A DNA stretch of 41,375 bases from Oscillospiraceae bacterium (GTDB lineage: Bacteria > Bacillota > Clostridia > Oscillospirales > Ruminococcaceae). A program made the translations under genes and the position numbers. The notes beneath the pieces are model-generated. The model was not told the DNA's origin and did not search any database. It saw nothing but the letters and a program-made list of their open reading frames with translations. The stretch spans positions 13,414 through 54,788 of the forward strand of contig JAJQHD010000030.1 in NCBI GenBank assembly GCA_021199855.1, written 5' to 3'. This document shows positions 33,173 to 41,360 of the stretch, in pieces. Position 1 is the stretch's first letter. Each line of letters opens with the position of its first letter.

Positions 33173-34300
33173 TTACTTTTTATAAACTACCCGTCCTCCT
33201 GCGACGGTGTAAATAATATTAAGATTTTTGTCGAGGATTGCAAGGTCTGCGCAGGCGCCCGATTTAATCCTGCCTATGTCCTTGCGACCCATCATGTCCG
33301 CCGGGTTCTTTGAAAGCCATTTCGCGGCTTTTTCAATCGGAAGCCCGGTGAATTTTATTATGTTTTTAAGAGCCTGCGCCATTGTTAAAGTGCTTCCAGC
33401 ACGGGTTCCGTCAATAAGCTTCGCATCACCATTTTCGACGATGACGTCGTTGACACCCAATTTATAATTACCGTCAGTCAATCCTGCCGCCATTATACTA
33501 TCTGTAATCGCTATCATACGGCAATCGCCCTTTGTTTTGTGGAAAAGGCGGACGGACGCCGGGCTTAAGTGCCTGCCGTCGCAGATTGCTTCGCAGTATG
33601 CATCGCTTTCGAGAATAGCTCCGAAAATGCCCGGTTCATGCTGGTGGAAAAGCCGCATTGCGTTTCCGACATGGGTTCCCGAAACTGCTCCTGCATTGAT
33701 GCACCTCATCGTCTCGTCATATGTAGCTCCGCTGTGCCCGAGTGAAACCCTGATTCCCTGGGATGTAAGCCAGGATGTAAGTTCGTCGGCACCCTCTATC
33801 TCCGGAGCAAGAGTCACATAGGTTATGTGCCCTTTCCCAGCTTCTATGTATCTTTCAAAAAGCCCGATATCCGCTTTTTTCATGAGAAGCTGTTCCGGCA
33901 TAGCGCCCTTGTATTCATATGACAGGCAGGGTCCCTCAAGGTGGATTCCTATGAGTCTTGCACCCTCCGGTTCGCCTTCGATGACTTTTACTGCTTCCGA
34001 AATGGTATTAAGAGTAGTTTCGACGGTGTCAGTTAAGATTGAGCATTGCCAGCTTGTCACTCCCTGGGTGGCGAAAAATGTCGAAATTTTATGAAGACCA
34101 TCGGCATCCGCACCGTTTACATCTACTCCGACCGCACCGTGAGTGTGCAGGTCAATAAAGCCGGGGAGAACATAGAGTCCCCCGGCATTTATAACTTCGC
34201 CCGAGCTTTCGGTTTCTGAAAACAGACCATTTTCGATGAAGATGTCTTCTCTCGACCATCCGCCGTTAGGCTTCAGCGAAAGACCGCCGCTGATTTTCAT
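33173..34300 (-). CDS. nagA: N-acetylglucosamine-6-phosphate deacetylase-like (NagA family)
   Basis: A 375-residue amidohydrolase, normal NagA length. Metal and substrate motifs: PGFIDLHTHGAVGVDV, IHLEGPCLS, LGHSGATYDE, GTHVGNAMRLFHQHEPG, CDGRHLSP and the catalytic Asp in AITDSIMAAG. The usual THxFNAM segment is THVGNAM, a Phe/Tyr to Gly change near the substrate pocket. The family removes the acetyl group from GlcNAc-6-phosphate. ATG at 34300 overlaps the nagB stop (ATGA). Its partners in this operon carry unusual active-site changes, so the true substrate could be a relative of GlcNAc-6-P. Confidence 0.82.
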   Translation of the reverse strand: MKISGGLSLKPNGGWSREDIFIENGLFSETESSGEVINAGGLYVLPGFIDLHTHGAVGVDVNGADADGLHKISTFFATQGVTSWQCSILTDTVETTLNTISEAVKVIEGEPEGARLIGIHLEGPCLSYEYKGAMPEQLLMKKADIGLFERYIEAGKGHITYVTLAPEIEGADELTSWLTSQGIRVSLGHSGATYDETMRCINAGAVSGTHVGNAMRLFHQHEPGIFGAILESDAYCEAICDGRHLSPASVRLFHKTKGDCRMIAITDSIMAAGLTDGNYKLGVNDVIVENGDAKLIDGTRAGSTLTMAQALKNIIKFTGLPIEKAAKWLSKNPADMMGRKDIGRIKSGACADLAILDKNLNIIYTVAGGRVVYKK

Positions 34301-35148
34301 ACCGTCCCGTCCTCATACGGCAGTTCAGCCGCAAAGTCGGTCGAGTAGATGATGGAGTCCGGGTGGTTCTGCAAAAGTGTTACCGGGAAGGATGTGCTCA
34401 CTTCTCCGAATGCCGCATGTCTCAGAACTGCCTTGTGCCAGTCGCGGAAGACTCCCAGGCGGATTTTCTTTGAAGCGAGAATGCTCTTCATCCCGAGGGT
34501 AATAGCTTTTTTCGGCATCATGTCAACAGCTCCGTTGAGTTTTGGAATGCCGTTCGCAATTTTTGTCTCGGGAGACAGCTCGACGATTCTTGTCGTAAGA
34601 GCCATGTATTTCTTTGGATTGAGCTTCGGCATTGGTTCGTTGAAGGCAATGTGCCCGTTGAGACCGATACCGCCGATGCAGATGTCCGCTCCGCCGAGTT
34701 CCTTAAGAAGGAGGTCAACCCTCTCCGGATTCGCCGGGTCGGGGAAGATTCTCTGCTCCTCAGGCATCAAAAGCCACGGCTTGATTTTCGAGTAGACTTC
34801 TCTTTCCATGAAGCCTCTGAACGAAAGTGGAGAGTTAATGTCGATATAGGTGTTGTTGTCGTTAAGATACTCGTCCATGTTTATGAACCAGCAGTTTTTG
34901 AGCGAGATGTTATCCTCGTTAACTTCATCCACGAAGTACTTGTACTGCCCGACAGGACCGACCGGGAGGATGATGACAGTCGGCTTGTCCAGATCTTCGT
35001 TGTCGTCAATCGTATCTATCATATCTATCGCGAGAGCACGATAGACGCCGTCATCACCCGACTCAGGATTCATTTTCTGTATCTGGATTTTCGCATTTTT
35101 CTCTATGTTTTCTTTGGTAATTCCGTAGTATTCATTTGGTGTCATCAT
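34297..35148 (-). CDS. NagB-like glucosamine-6-phosphate isomerase/deaminase homologue
   Basis: A 283-residue protein of the NagB family, ~20 residues longer at the N-terminus than E. coli NagB (266). The MDEY motif (Asp92, matching catalytic D72) and the His and Glu in GHIAFNEP (H166, E171, matching H143 and E148) are present. The position matching D141, part of the ring-opening relay, is Asn164 (GGIGLNGHIAFNEP instead of the usual DGH). The family converts glucosamine-6-P to fructose-6-P and ammonia; with this change the rate or substrate could differ. ATG at 35148 overlaps the ssuA-like stop by 4 bases, so the sugar genes and importer are co-translated. Confidence 0.8.
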   Translation of the reverse strand: MMTPNEYYGITKENIEKNAKIQIQKMNPESGDDGVYRALAIDMIDTIDDNEDLDKPTVIILPVGPVGQYKYFVDEVNEDNISLKNCWFINMDEYLNDNNTYIDINSPLSFRGFMEREVYSKIKPWLLMPEEQRIFPDPANPERVDLLLKELGGADICIGGIGLNGHIAFNEPMPKLNPKKYMALTTRIVELSPETKIANGIPKLNGAVDMMPKKAITLGMKSILASKKIRLGVFRDWHKAVLRHAAFGEVSTSFPVTLLQNHPDSIIYSTDFAAELPYEDGTV

Positions 35149-36206
35149 GAAAGAGCTCCATTCATAATATTATATGCGACATAAGTTGAAACGTCGCAGA
35201 CGTCGCTCTCTTCAATAGAGCCGGCTGTCAGGAAGTTGTCCTGCTGAAGCTGATAGTATGCTTCCATTGAGCCGTCAGAAATAGCTTCAGAAATCATGTC
35301 GGCTGTGTACCATTCGCCATCGCCGCGCTGTTCGTAAGCTGTCTCATAGTCGACAGCGCACTGGGTTGCAACCAGTTCAGCTACATACTCATAGTTTGCT
35401 TCGTCAGAGGCATATGTCATGCCCTTAAGGAGCGCTCTTACGAACTTGACTGCAACCTCTTCGTTCTCTTCAAGGTATTCAGGAGTTGCAATCCAGGAAG
35501 CTATCGAGATAGAAGTGTCGGAAAATGTCGAATTGTCGCAGAGAAGAGTGCAGGTCTCGTCCTCTTCAAGAATAGTCAGTGTTGCGGGAGACCATACTGC
35601 ACATGCATCAACCGAGCCGGAAAGCATAGCGGTTACCATAGATGAGGAATCCATGTCCATAGCGGTGATGTCGTCCATAGTGAGTCCTATGCTCTGAAGA
35701 GCAAGGAGGAGAATAGTTTCAGACGAAGTTCCGCTTGAATATGCAACCGTCTTTCCTGCAAGGTCTTCTAAGCTTGTTACGCTCGAAGTGCCGATAACGG
35801 CATCAGCGTTTCCGATGTGGGACATGCAGATGATGGTTGCGTTGCCTTGGACGCAGAGCTTGTGCGCTCCCTGACCGATGTAGCCGAAGTCGATTGAGCC
35901 GCCTTCCATAGCCGCAATGATTGTGGGCCCGTCGGCAAATTCGACTAAGTTGACCTCAAGCCCTTCTTCCTCGAAGTAGCCTTGATCAATCGCTGTCAGA
36001 ACGCTCCAGAGGGAAGCATAGTTCGGCATGTAGGCGACATTGAGCTCTATAAGCTCCTCTTCTTCCTCGTCGGTGTTTGTGCCGACTACGGAATCGTCAT
36101 CAGTTGTTGAATCGTCGTCAACAGCCGTGTCGCCGCACGCTGTGAATAAAGTCGCCAGCATGAGTACTGCCAATATGAGGCTCAGCAGTTTGTTTATTCT
36201 TTTCAT
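35145..36206 (-). CDS. SsuA/TauA-type ABC substrate-binding lipoprotein
   Basis: A 353-residue protein. The signal peptide ends in a lipobox, TLFTAC (Cys about residue 24), then an Asp/Thr-rich linker and a periplasmic-binding-protein II fold of the NMT1/SsuA/TauA group: LNVAYMPNYASLWSVLTAIDQGYF, ADGPTIIAAMEGGSIDFGYIG, SLEDLAGKTVAYSSGTSSE and AVWSP. Such proteins bind sulfonates, taurine, nitrate or thiamine precursors; the ligand cannot be read from the sequence. Start ATG 36206 follows AAGGAG; the longer frame to 36290 overlaps the ATPase gene. It precedes nagB with 4-base overlap. Confidence 0.83.
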   Translation of the reverse strand: MKRINKLLSLILAVLMLATLFTACGDTAVDDDSTTDDDSVVGTNTDEEEEELIELNVAYMPNYASLWSVLTAIDQGYFEEEGLEVNLVEFADGPTIIAAMEGGSIDFGYIGQGAHKLCVQGNATIICMSHIGNADAVIGTSSVTSLEDLAGKTVAYSSGTSSETILLLALQSIGLTMDDITAMDMDSSSMVTAMLSGSVDACAVWSPATLTILEEDETCTLLCDNSTFSDTSISIASWIATPEYLEENEEVAVKFVRALLKGMTYASDEANYEYVAELVATQCAVDYETAYEQRGDGEWYTADMISEAISDGSMEAYYQLQQDNFLTAGSIEESDVCDVSTYVAYNIMNGALS

Positions 36207-36255
36207 AAGTGTGTGCTCCTTAAAATATATTTTCAGCCAATAGGCGGCTGATAAA

Positions 36256-37035
36256 CTAGAGTATGTCTGAATAGACCTGTGTCCAGACATTCTTTCTTAT
36301 CTCGTTGAACTCAGGGCTCATCTTTAAATCCTGGGTTCTGGGGTAGGGAAGATTCACATCGATAATGTCGGAAATTCTTCCCGGATGAGTGCTCATGACA
36401 ACTATTCTCTGAGACAGGAACACCGCTTCCTCGACATCGTGTGTGATGAAAAAGCAGGTTTTTCTGTCCTTCGTCCAGGTTTCAAGAAGGTCGCTTTGCA
36501 GAACCATCCTTGTCTGCGCGTCAAGCGCTCCGAAGGGCTCGTCCATAAGTAAGACTTCCGGCTCGGCGGCATATGCGCGGGCAATTGCAACCCTCTGCTT
36601 CATTCCGCCGGACAGTTCCTTCGGGTAGTGATTTGCATAATCGGAAAGGTGGACGCCCTCAAGGTACTCCATTGCAAGCTCTTCAGCCTCTTTGCCTTTA
36701 ATCCCTCTCATTTCGAGGGCGAACATGACGTTCTTTTTGACAGTAAGCCAAGGGAAAAGAGCATATTGCTGGAAAACAACTCCGCGCTCTGTTCCGGTTC
36801 CATCAATGGGGACGCCGTTGCAGTAGGCAGTGCCGGAGGATGCGTCTGTAAGCCCTGCAAGGATATTTAAGAGTGTCGACTTTCCGCATCCTGACGGACC
36901 GACAACGCACAAAAACTCGTTGTCGTAGATGTCTAAGTTTATGTTATCCAGAACCAGGCTTTCGCCATCGCGGTTTTTGAATGTCTTGCATATGTTTTCA
37001 AGCCTGAGTTTTACTGTTCTCTCTTGTCCTGCCAC
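36256..37035 (-). CDS. SsuB/TauB-type ABC transporter ATPase
   Basis: A 259-residue ABC ATPase with Walker A GPSGCGKST, Q-loop VVFQQYALFPW, signature LSGGMKQR, Walker B LLMDEPFGALD and switch His FFITHDVEEAVFL. The closest groups are SsuB, TauB and NrtD (sulfonate/taurine/nitrate). GTG start at 37035 has AAAGGAGG 8 bases upstream. The gene overlaps the permease gene by 25 bases. It powers the importer. Confidence 0.88.
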   Translation of the reverse strand: MAGQERTVKLRLENICKTFKNRDGESLVLDNINLDIYDNEFLCVVGPSGCGKSTLLNILAGLTDASSGTAYCNGVPIDGTGTERGVVFQQYALFPWLTVKKNVMFALEMRGIKGKEAEELAMEYLEGVHLSDYANHYPKELSGGMKQRVAIARAYAAEPEVLLMDEPFGALDAQTRMVLQSDLLETWTKDRKTCFFITHDVEEAVFLSQRIVVMSTHPGRISDIIDVNLPYPRTQDLKMSPEFNEIRKNVWTQVYSDIL

Positions 37036-37823
37036 CTGGTCAGCCTCCTTTCCAGATGTCTGATTCCGGTTTCAATCAGCATTCCTATAATGCCGATTAT
37101 GATTATGTAAAGAAGCATGGGAGCGGGCTCAAAGCTGTTGCTTAAAGACCGTATTCTCATTCCGAGTCCTGCCACGGCTCCCGTCGATTCAGCGGCAATA
37201 AGTGTTGTAAGTGCGACCGACGCTCCAAGCCGGACTGCTGTCATGATAAACGGCAATGTTGCAGGGGTGATTACCCTTATAAAGATATCTCTGTCGCTTG
37301 CACCTAGTACCCTTGCGGCTTTTATCAAGGTTTCGTCGACATTCATGACGCCCTGATAGATGGTGACGCACATTGTCAAAAAGCAGGCGAGTGTGATGAC
37401 TATAACCTGGGGTCTTCTTCCTACTCCTGCGCATATTACAACAAGTGGAACATAGGCAAGAGGCGGAATGTTACGGACAAACTGAATCCAGGGGTTCAGA
37501 ATCTTTCTTACCGGCAGGTACCACGCCATAAGAATAGCAACCGGAAGTGCCAGCAAAAACGCGAACAGGAATCCGAGCCCGACGGAGATAAGACTGCTCG
37601 CAAGGTCCTTGAAGAAGACGCCACGCTCAATCATAGTCTTAAGGCTTGAAATCGTTGTGACAACATTCGGAAATGCACGTGATGTTGCTGGAATGATGGA
37701 TAAAAGATACCAGAAAATCATCGCGAGTATGAAGGATATCAGAAGCCAGACTCTCCCGGGGATTCTGAGTAGAAAGTTATGTAACCGCTTGTCCTTCTTT
37801 TTTGTTTTTTCTTTTTTTGCCAT
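37011..37823 (-). CDS. SsuC/TauC-type ABC transporter permease
   Basis: A 270-residue inner-membrane permease with a basic Lys-rich N-terminus and about six membrane helices. The EAA loop (IKAARVLGASDRDIFIRVITPATLPFIMTAVRLG) that docks on the ATPase is clear. FVRNIPPLAYVPLVVI is typical of the SsuC/TauC/NrtB group. ATG at 37823 has GAGG upstream. It follows the isomerase-like gene by 14 bases. Confidence 0.87.
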   Translation of the reverse strand: MAKKEKTKKKDKRLHNFLLRIPGRVWLLISFILAMIFWYLLSIIPATSRAFPNVVTTISSLKTMIERGVFFKDLASSLISVGLGFLFAFLLALPVAILMAWYLPVRKILNPWIQFVRNIPPLAYVPLVVICAGVGRRPQVIVITLACFLTMCVTIYQGVMNVDETLIKAARVLGASDRDIFIRVITPATLPFIMTAVRLGASVALTTLIAAESTGAVAGLGMRIRSLSNSFEPAPMLLYIIIIGIIGMLIETGIRHLERRLTRWQDKREQ

Positions 37824-37837
37824 GAAATGTACCTCGG

Positions 37838-39055
37838 TTATATGTTTGCCTTGAGACTGGCAATTGTCTTTTCCTTGTAACCTTCAACTCCCGGCTGATC
37901 GAACGGGTTTACTCCTAATATCTTCGCTGACAGGCAGCATGTGAACATGAAGAAGTAGAAGAGCTCCCCGAACACGTATTCATCAAGAGACACAACATCA
38001 ATCCTGAAGCAGGGGAATCTCTCCGAATGTGTCGCAAGGGTTGCCTTGAATGCCGCCTTGTTGACATCATTAAAGCTCTTGCCATCTAAGTACTCAAATC
38101 CGTCCGGAATGTCGGTTAAATCAATCTGCCTGTCCTCGGGGTTCAGGACGTTTAAGAATATCTCGTAGAGAATCGGCTCTCCCTGCTGGATGTACTGACC
38201 GATTGAGTGGAGATCTTCCGTAAATGAACCGACAACCGGGAAGAGACCCAAGCCGCACTTGCCTTCAGATTCCGCAAACATCTGAACCCACCATTTCGAG
38301 AAGTGTTCAAGTGACGGATCAAAGAAAGAGAGCATTTCAAGCTTGTAGCCATTCTCATAGAGATAGTTTCTTGCCGATGCAAGCATGAGTGCTGGGTTGT
38401 TGCCTGGTTTCTGCAAGACCATGCGCATAACCTTTGCGCCGTCTATCATCTCGCGGATATTAAAGCCGGCAACTGCAAGCGGGAAGAGTGCAACAGGCGT
38501 GAAAGTCGAATATCTCCCGCAGACATCGGCGGGAAATTCCAGGAAATAGTAGTCGTTATCCTCTGAGAGCTTCTGCAAATCACTGCCCGGGGTGCCGGTG
38601 CAGATGATATGGGAGTAATATTCCTCGCCATACTCTTCTCTGAGCCAGTTCCGGAGGGTTCTGAACCATAGCCCCGGCTCAAGGGTTTTGAAGTTCTTTG
38701 CGATTACGTTGACATAAACTTCTTTGTACTTCAGCCGCTCCAGAAGTGCATTCATTTCTTTTGCTGAATAGTTGAGACCTACCCATTCTATCTGAACTCT
38801 GGATTTTCTTCCCAGGCATTCGTAAACTGCCCTTGCGGCTCTGTTTGAACCGCCTACACCGATTACGACCAGAACATCGGCATTCTGCCTGACAATAGTG
38901 CCAAGCCATTCGCAGTCTTCAATCATTTCACTGTCTTCGGGCAGCAGCCAGTCAAGGGCATTTCCAAAGTCAAGATACTCAAGATTTTTCCTGCAGAGAT
39001 CGTCAAGCTTTTCTTCTCCCAAAAGCCCGGAATTGTCGTGAAGTGTAAGCGTCAT
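37838..39055 (-). CDS. phosphoglucose isomerase homologue with altered phosphate loop
   Basis: A 405-residue SIS-fold protein aligned by eye with Bacillus-type glucose-6-phosphate isomerase (~450). Shared motifs are VVIGVGGSNRAARA, GRYSTFTPVALFPLAVAG, ESEGKCGLGLFPVVGSFTEDLHSIGQYIQQG (Glu and His) and DQPGVEGYKEK (the catalytic Lys). The usual phosphate-binding loop ISKSGTTTEPA is VIAKNFKTLEPG, losing several hydroxyl residues. The N-terminal ~40 residues of the family are also short. Start at ATG 39055 with AAAGGGG upstream; a longer frame overlaps the acyltransferase gene. It may act on a different sugar or phosphate than glucose-6-P. Confidence 0.75.
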   Translation of the reverse strand: MTLTLHDNSGLLGEEKLDDLCRKNLEYLDFGNALDWLLPEDSEMIEDCEWLGTIVRQNADVLVVIGVGGSNRAARAVYECLGRKSRVQIEWVGLNYSAKEMNALLERLKYKEVYVNVIAKNFKTLEPGLWFRTLRNWLREEYGEEYYSHIICTGTPGSDLQKLSEDNDYYFLEFPADVCGRYSTFTPVALFPLAVAGFNIREMIDGAKVMRMVLQKPGNNPALMLASARNYLYENGYKLEMLSFFDPSLEHFSKWWVQMFAESEGKCGLGLFPVVGSFTEDLHSIGQYIQQGEPILYEIFLNVLNPEDRQIDLTDIPDGFEYLDGKSFNDVNKAAFKATLATHSERFPCFRIDVVSLDEYVFGELFYFFMFTCCLSAKILGVNPFDQPGVEGYKEKTIASLKANI

Positions 39056-39059
39056 TATT

Positions 39060-40226
39060 TTATGTTTCCCCTTTCGCCTTTTTCCAGAGAAGCTGATACT
39101 TGAGCATACATACCCCGTCGCCATACAGCTGCCAGTAGTTTCCCGGAGTTTCGGTGTATAAAGTGTTCCCTCTGTCCATAAATGCGGTGGAAGGCATGTC
39201 CGAATAGAGTAGCCGGTGTCCGCCGATTGTGAGACCTTCTTTGTCTCCGACAAGCGTCCCCGATTCAATTTCTGTTCTTACATGATCGGGAGTGATTTTA
39301 TATAGCTTTACGTTTTCGTCTGTGAATGAGATGTCGCTAGAGTCGTATCTTCGGTCGAACTCTGCTTCCTGCCAGCGTGTCCAGTCACGGACATTGTCAA
39401 ACGGGAGCTGATACGATTCATCCGTGCTGTGAAGCCAGGCGTATTCGTCATAGATGCCGCTCATCCCGCAGTCGCACCAGAATCTGTTATCTTTGGTGTG
39501 AAGAGTTGAGACCTTGCCGCATTTCGGGCATAGGAATAAGTGGTTTTCAAGACCTTCAGCAAGGCGTTCGCCGGTGTACTTTTCGGGATTGGCTCTCTGA
39601 CGCTCATATGCGTCTTCGTAAATATCCCGGTCAACCAGCTTCGCAACTTCTTCGCTGGTCATGCTCTTCAGCTCATCAGCCGAATAAGTCCCGACAACTC
39701 CGGCTGTTATCCTGCCTTTTCTGACGGTTTTCGCCCATCTCGGCTCGGCAAAGTAGCCGCCGGTTATCTTCATTGTAATGAGAGTACATTTGCTCTGCTT
39801 TATAAGCTTTCCTAAAGCCGGAGTAGTCGGCATTGTGACGCCGTCGGCGCTTCTGTGACCCTCCGGAAACAATAAAAGGCTGCTCCCGTTTCTCACACGG
39901 CGAAGCATTTCCTTGACGGAGCCGATGTCCGTCATGCCTTTCGCCCGGAAAACGGGATTGAGCAGCTTGAGTTCGATCTGTTTGAAGAAATTGCCGCGGG
40001 TAAGATGCTCGCTCGCAACGATGTACATGTGCTTGTGCACGACGTTGTAGGCAATGAAAAGGTCTGTCTCTGTCAGGTGGTTGGAAACCAGGATGAACGG
40101 TTCATCTGGCTTGAGCGGCTTGGTGGTGATGCTACACTTTTTCTTTCCAATCATATGCAGAACAGGCGAAGCAATTGTAAAGACCACCTTGTTCCACTTT
40201 GGAGTATTACTGTCAGAGCTACTCAT
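39060..40226 (-). CDS. PlsC-type acyltransferase with C-terminal zinc ribbon
   Basis: A 388-residue protein. Residues 1-~205 are a 1-acylglycerol-3-phosphate acyltransferase domain: the H-x4-D box SNHLTETD (catalytic His), LFPEGHRS and an LITMKITGGYF segment. Then CPKCGKVSTLHTKDNRFWCDCG is a zinc ribbon, followed by a beta-rich tail. Such proteins are usual in Clostridia and act at the membrane. Start ATG 40226 follows AAGGAAAG; GTG 40247 has no ribosome site. First gene of the operon, 4 bases before the isomerase-like gene. Its link with sugar genes is unclear. Confidence 0.82.
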   Translation of the reverse strand: MSSSDSNTPKWNKVVFTIASPVLHMIGKKKCSITTKPLKPDEPFILVSNHLTETDLFIAYNVVHKHMYIVASEHLTRGNFFKQIELKLLNPVFRAKGMTDIGSVKEMLRRVRNGSSLLLFPEGHRSADGVTMPTTPALGKLIKQSKCTLITMKITGGYFAEPRWAKTVRKGRITAGVVGTYSADELKSMTSEEVAKLVDRDIYEDAYERQRANPEKYTGERLAEGLENHLFLCPKCGKVSTLHTKDNRFWCDCGMSGIYDEYAWLHSTDESYQLPFDNVRDWTRWQEAEFDRRYDSSDISFTDENVKLYKITPDHVRTEIESGTLVGDKEGLTIGGHRLLYSDMPSTAFMDRGNTLYTETPGNYWQLYGDGVCMLKYQLLWKKAKGET

Positions 40227-40309
40227 GATGTCTTTCCTTCCACGCACTAGTAATCAATATCCCGGAAGCCTACCCCACAAGAAAACAGGGTATGAATCCA
40301 TACTATACT

Positions 40310-40338
40310 ATATTAAATCTAATAGCAGTTTTTGTCAA
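40310..40338 (-). promoter_or_regulatory. sigma-A promoter of the long minus-strand operon
   Basis: Minus strand TTGACA (40333-40338), 17 bases, TAATAT (40310-40315), leader ~80 bases. No equally good promoter was seen further down, so the eight genes to 31995 may be one transcript. CCCCACAA at 40274-40281 and TTGTGGGG at 40357-40364 flank it as distant inverted repeats. Confidence 0.72.
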
Positions 40339-40369
40339 GTAGGGATGGGGGAATTTTGTGGGGCTGACT

Positions 40370-41308
40370 CTATAATCTCTCCCAACAATTCTCCCTGAGA
40401 AAGTCGGCAATTACGGTTTCATCTTCTCCTTCATAGTACCTGACTAAAAGCCTCTTGAACTCCGGGACTGCCTGTTCGGGAATCACGAGGAAGCCGCCGC
40501 CATGGGCGATGAGGTAGTGGTTCGCAAATATCACCGAAGCGCGCTTGTTTCCGTCAAGGAAAATCTGGGTCTTCATGCAGTAGAGGCAGAGCCTGATTGC
40601 AGTGTTGATGGCTTCGTTATTCTCTTCGACGATTTCACGGATTTTTTCTTTTACATCAAGTTCGATTGGCAGGGGAGGAATATAAGAACTGCCGCCGATT
40701 GTTACAGGAACGCCACGAATCCGTCCGCCATCCGCAAAGAAGCCTTCATTGACGAGCCGGGCAATGTGGCTGAGCATATAGTAGTCGGTTCTGCTCGCGA
40801 TAACGTCCCGGCCAAGAATGAACTCCCATGCATGTTTGAGGTTCAGAATCTTCTGGACGTCGGTTGCGGTCATCCCGGAAACGATGCCGCCCTCGATGAT
40901 TTCCTCCGTCTGCGGAAAGGAGGTCGCAACTCCCTCAAGAACAGCCTGGTCGTAGATATTTCGCTTCATGTTCGCCCGCGCGAAGTCGATATTTTTAAGA
41001 ACTTCTGTGGAAAGCTCATCCTCGGAATAGCCGGCTTCGGCGAGCTGTTTTTCGATTTTTCGGAGCTCCCGGCGGATTTCCCGGGCTTCCCTCGAATTGC
41101 GGAGAAGAAGGTTATAGAGCTCATCTGTGTACGAGCCGACATAGGTCGATGTGAGCTTTCCTGCAACACGCTTGCGGACATAAAGATACTTCCCACCGTC
41201 ATGCTCCTTGACTTCCGGCGTGCCGTCATAGGGCAAAAGACTGAGTCTTGCATTAAGGTCAGCCCGGGTTCTCAGAAGCTCCTGAATCTCACTGTATTGC
41301 GGCGCCAT
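40370..41308 (-). CDS. Fic-fold protein with degenerate active site
   Basis: A 312-residue protein with an N-terminal coiled/helical region (RAREIRRELRKIEKQLAE-like) and a Fic domain. The Fic loop, normally HPFxDGNxRxxR, reads TQIFLDGNKRASV: the catalytic His is Gln248 and the last Arg is lost, while Phe, Asp, Gly and Asn remain. FPQTEEIIEGG near residue 130 sits where the inhibitory-helix motif of Fic proteins usually is. It therefore probably lacks ordinary AMPylation and may bind nucleotides or act as a regulator. ATG at 41308 has GGAGG. Convergence or operon with neighbours is not evident; own promoter. Confidence 0.8.
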   Translation of the reverse strand: MAPQYSEIQELLRTRADLNARLSLLPYDGTPEVKEHDGGKYLYVRKRVAGKLTSTYVGSYTDELYNLLLRNSREAREIRRELRKIEKQLAEAGYSEDELSTEVLKNIDFARANMKRNIYDQAVLEGVATSFPQTEEIIEGGIVSGMTATDVQKILNLKHAWEFILGRDVIASRTDYYMLSHIARLVNEGFFADGGRIRGVPVTIGGSSYIPPLPIELDVKEKIREIVEENNEAINTAIRLCLYCMKTQIFLDGNKRASVIFANHYLIAHGGGFLVIPEQAVPEFKRLLVRYYEGEDETVIADFLRENCWERL

Positions 41309-41331
41309 CGTCTTTCCTCCATACTATTCAA

Positions 41332-41360
41332 AGTATATCAGAAAGTTCCCCAAAAGTCAA
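41332..41360 (-). promoter_or_regulatory. sigma-A promoter of the Fic-fold gene
   Basis: Minus strand TTGACT (41355-41360), 17 bases, TATACT (41332-41337), with a start codon at 41308. Confidence 0.72.
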
